57,669 nucleotides of DNA from a virus: positions 1 through 57,669 of IMG/VR virus record IMGVR_UViG_3300033149_004313. The stretch is one strand, 5' to 3'. Below are positions 50,627 to 57,448 of this stretch, piece by piece. The position numbers were made by a program, and so were the translations under genes. The notes under the pieces were generated by a model, which was not told where the DNA came from, made no database searches, and was given only the letters and a program-made list of their open reading frames with translations. The number at the start of each line of letters is the position of its first letter. The first letter of the stretch is position 1.

Positions 50627-50863
50627 TTAAACGCCGACATATTCATCTAACTCTCGGCGTTTATCGACAATCATCCATTTGATAATTGGATTGTTGATTA
50701 AATCAGGAAATGGATTGATTTTATTCTCCATCCCCTCTTTAATTGCCAAAGAGAATTGAAGCCCAGAGGCGTCTACAAAATACCAGGCCTCGACCTCACC
50801 CTCTTTCACCACGATTTGATTAGGGAAACCGTGGCTTTGCGCTCGTTTGGTTACTATTTCCAT
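50627..50863 (-). CDS. Hypothetical protein, 78 aa
   Basis: AGGGGGGA site fixes the ATG at 50863. Beta-rich first half, helical end. Not recognised. Confidence 0.65.
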   Translation of the reverse strand: MEIVTKRAQSHGFPNQIVVKEGEVEAWYFVDASGLQFSLAIKEGMENKINPFPDLINNPIIKWMIVDKRRELDEYVGV

Positions 50864-50882
50864 AATTTCCCCCTTTCCTTTT

Positions 50883-51158
50883 TTAGAAACTGTTGGCCTT
50901 CTTCCATCCCTCAATAAAATCTAATCCTGCGTATTTAGCCTCTTCAACACCTAATGCATCACAGGGGCATTTAGGATTGGATAAAGAAATACCGATATTT
51001 GCTTTACAAAATGAACAAAATGCCCCTTTAGGGAATTTTTTATAAAAACCCTTCGCAGGACATTTTTTACAGTAATCCGTTCTGCTCAAAATTTCTTCTA
51101 ACCTTAATATGTAAAGTTCTTGTAATTCTATGGGTAACCCGAAAGTTAATATTTTCAT
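50883..51158 (-). CDS. Cys-rich protein, paralogue of 40604-40972
   Basis: 91 residues. GLPIELQELYILRLEEIL, YCKKCPAKG, CSFCKANIG, CPCDALG and a final helix repeat, in the same order, the elements of the block 1 protein. Seven Cys. Two paralogues in separate operons suggest different partners for one metal-binding fold. ATGA overlap with the upstream gene. Confidence 0.7.
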   Translation of the reverse strand: MKILTFGLPIELQELYILRLEEILSRTDYCKKCPAKGFYKKFPKGAFCSFCKANIGISLSNPKCPCDALGVEEAKYAGLDFIEGWKKANSF

Positions 51159-51337
51159 GATTCTCTTCCTTTCTCCCAAACGTTATTATTGTTTAAAACG
51201 TATCCTTCTTTTTTCATTTGGAGGAGATAACACTTTCCACAGAAATTCCTAAACTGTGCTTTCTCCTTCCTATTTTTTGGCGGCATGTAATGACGGATTG
51301 CTGTAGAAATATAATTTTTGCAGATGTAACATTTCAT
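51155..51337 (-). CDS. Zn-binding protein, 60 aa
   Basis: GAAGGAG site at the ATG 51337. CYICKNYI and FCGKCYLL give four Cys in a ribbon arrangement 30 residues apart. Function unknown. Confidence 0.68.
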   Translation of the reverse strand: MKCYICKNYISTAIRHYMPPKNRKEKAQFRNFCGKCYLLQMKKEGYVLNNNNVWEKGRES

Positions 51338-51357
51338 GATTTCTCTCCTTCCCTCCA

Positions 51358-51543
51358 TTATTCATAAAATACGATTTCACCATCCCCAAAACGGAGACAA
51401 AGATTTTGATAAGGGTCCTCCAATATTTTGGCGGGACCCTTTTTTGCTTCCATCCCCCTTACCCATTGTGAGTAAGAGGAATTCCCCTCTCTTATTTCCT
51501 TTTCCCAACGATGGGGCTGAAAGGGGTTCTCAAGTTCCACCAT
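51358..51543 (-). CDS. Hypothetical protein, 61 aa
   Basis: Starts in the stop of the ring-nuclease-like gene (TAATG) and has no ribosome site of its own, so expression is presumably coupled. Trp-containing acidic/basic mix. Whether it works with the ring-nuclease-like protein is unknown. Confidence 0.6.
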   Translation of the reverse strand: MVELENPFQPHRWEKEIREGNSSYSQWVRGMEAKKGPAKILEDPYQNLCLRFGDGEIVFYE

Positions 51544-51779
51544 TACAACAAAAGCACTATATCCCCATGTTTTAGGGACAAATTTATTCTGTTGAACTCT
51601 ATCGGCATACCTAATAGAGCCGATAGAATTTTAGCCGTTACCTCATGCCCAACGGCTGAGGTAACAGCACCATGATTTAGGGCCGTTTTTATAGGCCCCA
51701 GGTCTGTCAGCTCTTTAATGGTAGCTTTGGTGCCACCGTCAAGCATTGATGGTGACCAAGTAGACGCTAGGTATCTCAT
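51543..51779 (-). CDS. AcrIII-1-like ring nuclease (DUF1874)
   Basis: 78 residues from the ATG at 51779 (AGGGAGGGAG site). YLASTWSPSML, SAVGHEVTAKILSALLG and FNRINLSLKHGD follow the DUF1874 pattern (YL.N.FS.NML, S.IGH..T..L...LG, NR..I.L..GD). His45 in VGH corresponds to the catalytic His of SIRV1 gp29. Known members bind and cut cyclic tetra-adenylate, switching off type III CRISPR effectors. The protein ends soon after GD, shorter than archaeal members, so activity needs checking. Confidence 0.8.
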   Translation of the reverse strand: MRYLASTWSPSMLDGGTKATIKELTDLGPIKTALNHGAVTSAVGHEVTAKILSALLGMPIEFNRINLSLKHGDIVLLL

Positions 51780-51795
51780 AGCTCCCTCCCTTTTT

Positions 51796-52152
51796 TTATT
51801 TTTTCGGAAGTAATCTAGGTATAAAAACCGAATCAGGATGTACAACAATCCTGATACCTAAGTCCTTGCCGCAAAAAAAGACGCGTTCTACTAACATAAC
51901 GTTTTTGGGAATGTCAAATTCTGAATGGGCTTTTTGGTTAAAAGGATTGTGTGCTACCACATCAGGACTTGACAACCCTAACTGCCCATTTTCTAACTTT
52001 AGGGCAGTTACATAAGTGCGACTACCACCGCTCCAGTAATCGCTCATATAGTAACGTTCCTGGAAAGCAAGCTCAAATTGACGGCCTTTATAGTCAGGAT
52101 ATGTAGCTTTGACAATGTCGGCTACGTCTTTCTTTCTAAGTTTTATTTCCAT
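51796..52152 (-). CDS. Hypothetical protein, 118 aa
   Basis: AAAGGAGAG site. VADIVKATYPDYKGRQFELAF opens a compact alpha/beta domain. This pattern occurs in other phages, unnamed. It precedes the ring-nuclease-like gene in the same transcript. Function unknown. Confidence 0.7.
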   Translation of the reverse strand: MEIKLRKKDVADIVKATYPDYKGRQFELAFQERYYMSDYWSGGSRTYVTALKLENGQLGLSSPDVVAHNPFNQKAHSEFDIPKNVMLVERVFFCGKDLGIRIVVHPDSVFIPRLLPKK

Positions 52153-52215
52153 CTCTCTCTCCTTTTTAAGATTAACCATTGCCTAGGCCCTCATTGCTGA
52201 GGGCTAAGGTAAGGG

Positions 52216-52380
52216 TTAAGCTATTCTTTCGAGATAGGTTTGACCGGTAAATCGCTCATAGCGGTCGCCGATTTGGGCCTTTTCGGCCCACTCTCTCAGA
52301 TGATCTCCCCAAAGGGAGCTTATAGAAAACAAATCTATAATCTGTCCCTTTTCGTATGTCCTCTGGGCAAATTTTTTCAT
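52216..52380 (-). CDS. Hypothetical protein, 54 aa
   Basis: GGGAGGAAG site at the ATG 52380. The longer frame to 52443 adds a Cys/Arg stretch outside the ribosome site. Not recognised. Confidence 0.6.
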   Translation of the reverse strand: MKKFAQRTYEKGQIIDLFSISSLWGDHLREWAEKAQIGDRYERFTGQTYLERIA

Positions 52381-52394
52381 CTCTTCCTCCCATT

Positions 52395-52619
52395 TTAATT
52401 CACTACAATAACATCTGCATCGTGCGGAGCGTGCTCCGCACAATAGAAATGCCCTATCTGATGGTAGGGTACTTCTCCCTTATAATTTCGGGGAAGGCAA
52501 CTAGTAGCCCTTGTCGCTGGCTTGTGGCACCACCTGTAAGTGCCTAGGTCCCCTCCCCCCCCAAAATGAGCACATGTTACCAGTTCTGGGGGAACTGAAG
52601 GTTTTTTAAAGTATTTCAT
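52395..52619 (-). CDS. Cys/His-rich protein, 74 aa
   Basis: GGGAGGGAG site at 52619. CAHFG...WCHKPAT...FYCAEHAP gives the C..C..C..H pattern of small zinc-binding phage proteins (WCGKPA...YYCEKHA type). Function unknown. Confidence 0.68.
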   Translation of the reverse strand: MKYFKKPSVPPELVTCAHFGGGGDLGTYRWCHKPATRATSCLPRNYKGEVPYHQIGHFYCAEHAPHDADVIVVN

Positions 52620-52695
52620 AACTCCCTCCCTTCTTCCCCTCCCCGGCCTTACCTCACGGCAGTGTAATTCCTGACGGGAGGGGATCTCGTTCAAA

Positions 52696-52956
52696 TTAAA
52701 TGAAAATTATTTGAATCCGGCCATCATATTCACCAGATCTTTCCGTAACTTCCATTAAGAATTTTGTAAAATACATCAGATTATCAAAAAAATTGCCTGG
52801 TTGTTTCGGAATATATACTTTTAGCCAGCCTGATCCCATACCTTTGCCATGCCTTACCTTTGCTTTGGACTGGCCTATTTTTGCCAAAGCTTTCTTTACT
52901 GCCTTGGTTTCCTCTATGTTGGTGTTATATTTTCTCCATTTAAGTTTTATTTCCAT
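52696..52956 (-). CDS. Hypothetical protein, 86 aa
   Basis: GGGAGGGA site. Alpha/beta protein with Lys-rich start; KVRHGKGMGSGWLKVYIP resembles small domains with a helix-strand unit. Not recognised. Confidence 0.65.
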   Translation of the reverse strand: MEIKLKWRKYNTNIEETKAVKKALAKIGQSKAKVRHGKGMGSGWLKVYIPKQPGNFFDNLMYFTKFLMEVTERSGEYDGRIQIIFI

Positions 52957-52979
52957 TGTGTCCCTCCCTCTTTAAACGT

Positions 52980-53216
52980 TTACGATTCAAACCAATATGC
53001 AGGATACTCTTCAGTTGCATAGCTTTCAGACATAAGTTTATAATCCTGAGAGTTGGGGAATTTACCATTATCAAACTGAAAAGACCCTACACGCTCACTA
53101 TGAAGGTTGAAATCAATATAGGGTTTTTTCTTGCCTCTTAATATTGTTCGATAGACGCCAAAGATTGACTTTTCCCCGTCAGTGAAAATCATGGTTGTAA
53201 ACGTTACTTTTTTCAT
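52980..53216 (-). CDS. Hypothetical protein, first gene of leftward block 2
   Basis: AAAGGAGGAG site, the strongest of the block. Beta-rich, aromatic-rich 78-residue protein. Directly behind the near-consensus leftward promoter, so likely strongly expressed early. Not recognised. Confidence 0.68.
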   Translation of the reverse strand: MKKVTFTTMIFTDGEKSIFGVYRTILRGKKKPYIDFNLHSERVGSFQFDNGKFPNSQDYKLMSESYATEEYPAYWFES

Positions 53217-53267
53217 CTTCTCCTCCTTTCGTTTGCGTTTAGCTATATTTAATGCAATCTGTCAAGC

Positions 53268-53295
53268 ATTATATCACGCAATAACGCAATGTCAA
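53268..53295 (-). promoter_or_regulatory. Strong leftward promoter of block 2
   Basis: On the minus strand TTGACA (53295-53290), 16 bases, TATAAT (53273-53268): both hexamers are consensus. About 45 bases of leader precede the first gene. Confidence 0.8.
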
Positions 53296-53332
53296 GAAAA
53301 AAAATGCACTCAAACAAAAAATGAGTAGATTT

Positions 53333-53385
53333 ACCTATGCTATAGGTAGAACTACCTATCCGATAGGTAAAAGTACCTAGTAAGG
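53333..53385. promoter_or_regulatory. Operator array ACCTAT-N3-ATAGGT
   Basis: ACCTATGCTATAGGT (53333-53347) and ACCTATCCGATAGGT (53354-53368) are perfect dyads. A third, degenerate ACCTAGTAAGG begins at 53375. Starts are 21 bases apart, two helical turns, so bound dimers would align on one face. The array lies between the divergent promoters. Confidence 0.8.
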
Positions 53386-53403
53386 CGTAAGAATTAAAAG
53401 TGT

Positions 53404-53432
53404 TTGACAGCGATTACAATTTATGCTACAAG
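53404..53432 (+). promoter_or_regulatory. Rightward promoter of the replication block
   Basis: TTGACA, 17 bases, TACAAG with an extended -10 (TGC before it). It lies 36 bases from the second operator. Confidence 0.6.
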
Positions 53433-53488
53433 GTAAACAATAATTTTTAAACGAGGCATGAGGCATAGATAAATCACCTAAAAAATCA

Positions 53489-53550
53489 GACACGTCCCCA
53501 GCCGTTTTTCCCCAAAACGGAGGGGTGGGCCTCGCTCCAGGGGACGTGTC
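53489..53550 (+). ncRNA. Hairpin leader closed by an 11-bp helix
   Basis: GACACGTCCCC (53489-53499) pairs exactly with GGGGACGTGTC (53540-53550). Inside, CCGTTTT-TCCCC-AAAACGG forms a 7-bp hairpin. Followed 26 bases later by the ATG at 53576, so it is a likely 5'-UTR control element or terminator-antiterminator. Confidence 0.55.
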
Positions 53551-53575
53551 CCCTAAACGAAAAATCCGAAATGAC

Positions 53576-53908
53576 ATGCGATGCGAGAACTGTACCCTCC
53601 ACGAGGCCACCACCTTACTGTACTACGAAAAATACCATCGAGAATCAGGCCGTATCTCTCTGATTAATCCCTCGTTTATATGTGATAAGTGCGTGCCTTT
53701 ATTTCGAGGGCTCAACGAGCTGTTTGAAAATAGGCCCGTGTTGGTGCCATTTGAAAAGATCGCTCAATGGGATGCTAGGCTGATGGGATTGACCAGCAAG
53801 AAAAAATGGGAATTTTCGGTATTCAGAAATCCATACTATCGCAAAAAACTCTATCGCATACGGTACATTTGGAAAGATGGCAGAAGACCGACCAACGAAG
53901 AGAAATAA
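53576..53908 (+). CDS. Cys-containing hypothetical protein, 110 aa
   Basis: From the ATG at 53576: CENCTLHEAT...CDKCVPLF give two CxxC pairs about 40 residues apart, the rest basic and aromatic. A GTG at 53525 behind GGAGGG would add 17 residues. Overlaps the ATPase gene by 32 bases. Possibly DNA binding. Confidence 0.65.
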   Translation: MRCENCTLHEATTLLYYEKYHRESGRISLINPSFICDKCVPLFRGLNELFENRPVLVPFEKIAQWDARLMGLTSKKKWEFSVFRNPYYRKKLYRIRYIWKDGRRPTNEEK

Positions 53909-54782
53909 AATTATCATCCAAGAAATCCGGGACTGGCTTGAGATCGTGGAAGGCGATTTTCATATCAACGATCTATATAGCTGGATGCCGGATTTCTGCA
54001 AGTCAACTACTGATAAACGGTATATATCACGCTGCCTCTGCCGACTAATAGATGAAGGGCTCGTATCACGCAACGGTAAATACGGCCAATATCGCAAAGT
54101 GTCGCAAGAGCTTGAGCGCATGGATATCGTGGGAGCCGATGAGACCCCTGTTGATATATGGCTGCCGTTTAACCTCACAGATTACGCTCAAATCATGCCA
54201 GGAGCGATTATCCTGATAGCAGGCGAGCAGGATACAGGTAAGACCACCATTGCCCTTAATATCGCCTGGGCGAATCGCCTTACCTGGGATGTGCACTATT
54301 TTAATAGTGAGCTCTCTGCTGGAGGGCTCAAAAAGCGTACCATGCAGTTTACCAATACCGAGCCATATCAATGGGCTGAGAGAATTAATTTTTACAGCAA
54401 GTCGCATGATTTCCAGGATCACGTTAAAAAAGGTCCCGATAAATTAAATATTATTGATTTCATGGAAGTCGGCGGAGATGACTACCCTTATGTGGCATCC
54501 TGGATTAGGGCGATACACGATCAGATTATTGACAATGGTGCTATTGCTGTTGTATGTTTGCAAAAACCACCTGGAAGAGATGAGGCAACCGGTGGCAGAG
54601 GTACGCTAGATAAACCCAGGCTATATCTTGCTGTGAGTAGAGGCGTTATAAAGATAGTGAGGGCCAAAGACTGGGCAGGCAATGTAAATCCAAGGGATAT
54701 GACCATTAATTTCAAGATTATCAATGGCAGCGAACTGCTTCCAGTAAGCGACTGGATGAGACCGGATAAATGGACTATATAA
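53877..54782 (+). CDS. RecA-fold ATPase with winged-helix N-terminus (replication)
   Basis: 301 residues. The first 85 form a predicted winged helix. AGEQDTGKTTIALNIAW (about 113-129) is Walker A; GAIAVVCLQKP (about 220) is Walker B-like; later RGTLDKPRLYLAVSRG fits the RecA/DnaB core. Comparable to phage RepA/DnaB-like helicases or Sak4-type recombinases. Placement directly before the iterons favours a replication initiator or helicase. GGAAAG site. Confidence 0.75.
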   Translation: MAEDRPTKRNKIIIQEIRDWLEIVEGDFHINDLYSWMPDFCKSTTDKRYISRCLCRLIDEGLVSRNGKYGQYRKVSQELERMDIVGADETPVDIWLPFNLTDYAQIMPGAIILIAGEQDTGKTTIALNIAWANRLTWDVHYFNSELSAGGLKKRTMQFTNTEPYQWAERINFYSKSHDFQDHVKKGPDKLNIIDFMEVGGDDYPYVASWIRAIHDQIIDNGAIAVVCLQKPPGRDEATGGRGTLDKPRLYLAVSRGVIKIVRAKDWAGNVNPRDMTINFKIINGSELLPVSDWMRPDKWTI

Positions 54783-54783
54783 A

Positions 54784-54925
54784 TGACGACTTTGACGATT
54801 GTGACGACTTTGACGCATTTGACGACAAATGACGACTTTATGACGACTTTCTTTGAGCTGATTTTCTTGTTATATCATATAGTTACGGCAAAGCACCTTT
54901 TTAGAATGACGATTTTGACGACTTT
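54784..54925. repeat. TGACG iteron array
   Basis: Nine TGACG units start at 54784, 54793, 54802, 54811, 54820, 54830, 54841, 54907 and 54916; the first five are exactly nine bases apart. Consensus TGACGACTT. Directly after the ATPase gene and before AT-rich DNA, the classical iteron-origin layout. Confidence 0.8.
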
Positions 54926-55200
54926 ATCATGTTATTAAGAGCTTATGAATAAGTCTATAGTGCTTAATTTTCAAAACACTATTTTAGCTAATTTACCCAT
55001 TTATCAAATAATATCAACCACTTGAAATTTTATATAAAGGAATTAAATATATAAATAATATTTCAATATCTATTTTTATTTATTAAAATAAATAAAAATA
55101 GAGTACCTACGGTACTATTTATAATAATACTGTGGTACTAGATAGGGAGTGCAAGAGATCATGGCAGAGATAAAATTAATATTCTAATAAAAGGGAGAAA
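54926..55200. other. AT-rich stretch, possible origin unwinding region
   Basis: Gene-free and dominated by A and T. Contains CTATTTTTATTTAT (55070-55083) and its exact inverse ATAAATAAAAATAG (55088-55101), a 14-bp cruciform-capable repeat, then AGTACC/GGTACT dyads (55102-55115) reminiscent of the ACCTA operators. Together with the iterons this is the best candidate replication origin. Confidence 0.55.
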
Positions 55201-55205
55201 GGACA

Positions 55206-55385
55206 ATGAAAAGCAAAATTAAATCAGTTCGATTAGGTAGACAAGTATGGGGAGTAGGGTTGGACTTTATTGCTTACCAGATAGCTCTAGGGTTTAGATT
55301 ACGATATTGGGCTGATATACATGCTTATGCGCTTAAGGTTTATCTTGGACCATTAAGAGTATGGGGTTATGTACAGTTAAGATAG
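55206..55385 (+). CDS. Small basic protein, 59 aa
   Basis: AAAGGAC site. Basic, aromatic, partly hydrophobic; could be membrane-associated. First gene after the origin region. Not recognised. Confidence 0.6.
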   Translation: MKSKIKSVRLGRQVWGVGLDFIAYQIALGFRLRYWADIHAYALKVYLGPLRVWGYVQLR

Positions 55386-55400
55386 ATAGGAGATGTAAAG

Positions 55401-55634
55401 ATGACAGACAAGGATAAAGGAGAAACAATAGTGAAGACCTGGAAGGGAGTAGCTAGATATTCGCCCTTTTCAGAGTATACATTGCAGAAAAAGTACGCTA
55501 AAGAGATGTTTGCCGCAGGAGTAGTATTTAAGAGCCGATTAAGAAGTAGCAGGACACTCACAGTATGGGGATACCCTTCTCAGATCATGCTATACTGGAC
55601 GAAGAAGGCAAAAGAGAACGGGATGATCCTATAG
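55401..55634 (+). CDS. Helix-turn-helix-like DNA-binding protein, 77 aa
   Basis: TAGGAG site. A helical core (YSPFSEYTLQKKYAKEMFAAG) followed by basic SRLRSSRTLTVWGYPSQIMLYW resembles winged-helix or Xis-like binders with a wing. May control replication or the downstream operon. Confidence 0.6.
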   Translation: MTDKDKGETIVKTWKGVARYSPFSEYTLQKKYAKEMFAAGVVFKSRLRSSRTLTVWGYPSQIMLYWTKKAKENGMIL

Positions 55635-55670
55635 GTATATCGTCTTTTAGGGGATATAGACTATAGAATC

Positions 55671-55699
55671 TTGACAAGTTGAAAATGTTGATATATGAT
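55671..55699 (+). promoter_or_regulatory. Rightward promoter
   Basis: TTGACA, 17 bases, TATGAT. Transcription would start near 55706 and run through the hairpin at 55759-55807 before the small Cys genes. Confidence 0.65.
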
Positions 55700-55758
55700 A
55701 AAAAAGCTCTTTCCTCATCCTTGACTTGGGCTGCTACCTCCACAGCCTGAGTCGTTGT

Positions 55759-55807
55759 TCGCTGGTAGTGACGTTTATAGATTGATACTTTCCGTCACTA
55801 CCAGCGA
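55759..55807 (+). ncRNA. Perfect 15-bp hairpin downstream of a promoter
   Basis: TCGCTGGTAGTGACG (55759-55773) and CGTCACTACCAGCGA (55793-55807) are perfectly complementary around a 19-base loop. A smaller GGCTG/CAGCC stem lies just upstream. No U tract follows, so it is not a simple terminator. Could be a regulatory RNA or a secondary origin. Confidence 0.55.
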
Positions 55808-55820
55808 CATAGAGATAAAG

Positions 55821-56078
55821 ATGGCAGACTGCAAGAACTGTATACATTGTAGGATTAAATTAAGAGTCCGATACCCCAAAGGGATAGACGATAAGAGCTC
55901 GTGTACCTGAGATCAGCTCCTAATGGGACAGATAATCTATGGAGACAAGACGCAGATATGGTGTGACAAGGGGATGTGGACTAAGGATAATGGACAGCAA
56001 AAGGTCTACCAGAGCGATCTATATAACTTTAACAAGCGTGTCATTAATTATGGCAATGGGTGTCGGGAGTTTGAATAA
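55821..56078 (+). pseudogene. Small Cys protein gene interrupted by an in-frame TGA
   Basis: ATG 55821 opens CKNCIHCRIKLRVRYPKG, stops at TGA (55908-55910), then the same frame continues to TAA 56078 (DQLLMGQIIYGDKTQIWCDKG ... CREFE at the end). The two halves together have the CxxC...C...C...C pattern of one small phage protein. TGA is a normal stop elsewhere, so this is a broken gene or sequence error rather than recoding. The second half could restart at ATG 55923. Confidence 0.5.
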
Positions 56079-56117
56079 GAATAATGAATGATTTATACTA
56101 TATAAAAAGTTGAAACC

Positions 56118-56234
56118 ATGCAACTTGACTTTACAGACACCATATCAATACATGACCGAGGTGCTTTTCTAGCAGTCCTTACCATCTTGTATTATACTCA
56201 GCTTTACGGCACTAACGGACAGGAGGATGGCTAG
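56118..56234 (+). CDS. Possible 38-aa peptide
   Basis: Open frame with a hydrophobic middle (AFLAVLTILYY), ending on the base before the next gene's ATG. No ribosome site. Weak support. Confidence 0.3.
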   Translation: MQLDFTDTISIHDRGAFLAVLTILYYTQLYGTNGQEDG

Positions 56235-56396
56235 ATGGAAAATTTCCTCCCCTACGGCAATTATGATACCATTAGCCATATCCTTAAAGAAATTATGGAT
56301 ATAATCGAATTGGACTATAACGAGGATTATCGTAATGCTATGAATGTAGTTCTATGGGCCCATGCTAATCCCAGGAACCAATATGATGGAGACTAA
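56235..56396 (+). CDS. Hypothetical protein, 53 aa
   Basis: A clean AGGAGG site eight bases before the ATG. Acidic helical protein. Not recognised. Confidence 0.6.
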   Translation: MENFLPYGNYDTISHILKEIMDIIELDYNEDYRNAMNVVLWAHANPRNQYDGD

Positions 56397-56433
56397 TGAA
56401 TGCTCTCTATTTCCCCCTCAGAAGCCCGGAATT

Positions 56434-56504
56434 GCCCCAGGCTCAACGATCCCTTTCAGCCCTATACTTACCTTACCCTATTTATTTTGGGCTTATCCTG
56501 GGGC
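56434..56504 (+). ncRNA. Nested hairpin before the late operon promoter
   Basis: GCCCCAGG (56434-56441) pairs with CCTGGGGC (56497-56504) and AGCCC (56458-56462) with GGGCT (56489-56493). It is followed by AGTTAAAAAAAG, so it is not a rightward terminator. It may insulate the promoter behind it. Confidence 0.35.
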
Positions 56505-56522
56505 TAGTTAAAAAAAGAATTG

Positions 56523-56551
56523 TTTTCTAACAAAAGACGCTGTATTATAAT
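56523..56551 (+). promoter_or_regulatory. Promoter of the long rightward operon
   Basis: A consensus -10 TATAAT (56546-56551) 17 bases after a poor -35 (TTTTCT). A weak -35 suggests dependence on an activator. The start would lie near 56558, followed closely by CAGGAG and ATG 56575. Confidence 0.55.
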
Positions 56552-56574
56552 AGCAGCCCTAATCAGGAGTTATT

Positions 56575-57072
56575 ATGTCTATTAGTAAATGGCTTACCAG
56601 TAATATCGATAAATACGACAACTGGGATGAATGGATAGCTGATTGTAGTAATCAATGCGGTGTCACCCGTCAAGCCGTTTTAAAGAAATCCCATAGTTTA
56701 TGGACATTACGTGGAGGCAAGAAAGAGAATTTACCCTCCGCTCAACCTGCCAAAAAATCCACCTCATCAATGAATCGATCTCAATTCTTGAGTAAATACG
56801 ATACTTCAACAAAAACACGTGACGCTATTAGGCGGGCCGTATCTACTCTGATTGAGGAAGATGACCCTGAGAAGGATCAGATTGTTGAGGATGTGGACTT
56901 CAGGATGAATCGTTGCGATAATGTGAGCATACAGTTTTACAGGCAAACAGCCAACGAACCGGAATTCGAGAAATATCAGTTCCGGATGGGTGATAAAATA
57001 TTTTGGACTACGCCCAGACAAGTACAATGGGCGGTTGAGAATGTACCTAAAGCGAGACCATTAAACGAATGA
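56575..57072 (+). CDS. Putative DNA-binding protein, 165 aa
   Basis: N-terminal NWDEWIADCSNQCGVTRQAVLKKSH reads as a helix-turn-helix, then a Ser/Lys linker and a second domain with acidic loop and aromatic C-terminus. First gene of the rightward operon carrying late functions, so a regulator role is plausible. CAGGAG site. Confidence 0.65.
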   Translation: MSISKWLTSNIDKYDNWDEWIADCSNQCGVTRQAVLKKSHSLWTLRGGKKENLPSAQPAKKSTSSMNRSQFLSKYDTSTKTRDAIRRAVSTLIEEDDPEKDQIVEDVDFRMNRCDNVSIQFYRQTANEPEFEKYQFRMGDKIFWTTPRQVQWAVENVPKARPLNE

Positions 57073-57446
57073 AAATAGCGTACATTTCCGGTCCATATAG
57101 GGCGGATGACATAGAGGGCATTCAGGATAATATTTATCGTGCCCGAAAGGTAGCAGTTGAACTCTGGCGCATGGGATATGCTGTTATTACACCTCATTTA
57201 AATACTGCTAATTTCCCTGGAGAGGTTGGAGATAATCTTTTACGCTACAAGATTGATTATATTCGTGGCGATCTCGAAATAATATCTCGTTTAGATTGCC
57301 GTAGTGGTGATTGCGTTGTTATGCTGCCCGGATGGGAGAATTCACTGGGAGCAAGAAAAGAGAAGCACGTTGCGGAATGTGGTTTGTTAGATGTGTTTTT
57401 TTGGCCAGAAGATAGAGAAATATTAATGAACCGTAACAAGGATTAA
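57069..57446 (+). CDS. DUF4406-like, nucleoside deoxyribosyltransferase fold
   Basis: 125 residues. MKIAYISGPYRADD, AVELWRMGYAVITPHLNTANF, GDCVVMLPGWENSLGARKE and a final helix match DUF4406, related to nucleoside 2-deoxyribosyltransferases. Likely acts on nucleotides or a nucleotide-like ligand. Overlaps the preceding stop by four bases. Confidence 0.8.
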   Translation: MKIAYISGPYRADDIEGIQDNIYRARKVAVELWRMGYAVITPHLNTANFPGEVGDNLLRYKIDYIRGDLEIISRLDCRSGDCVVMLPGWENSLGARKEKHVAECGLLDVFFWPEDREILMNRNKD

Positions 57447-57448
57447 AA

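Noticed and set aside
54783-54938. Open frame running through the iterons
   Set aside because: It arises from the 9-base periodic repeat, has no ribosome site, and its product is a monotonous Thr/Leu repeat. The DNA repeat explains it better.
55821-56078. Stop-codon reassignment (TGA or TAA read as sense)
   Set aside because: TGA and TAA both end many confident genes, often in ATGA or TAATG overlaps. The two interrupted genes use different stops.
56396-56530. 44-aa open frame starting in a TAATG overlap
   Set aside because: Composition is unlike a protein (Pro/Leu/Tyr-rich with no pattern) and the stretch is occupied by the nested hairpin at 56434-56504. Left as noncoding.
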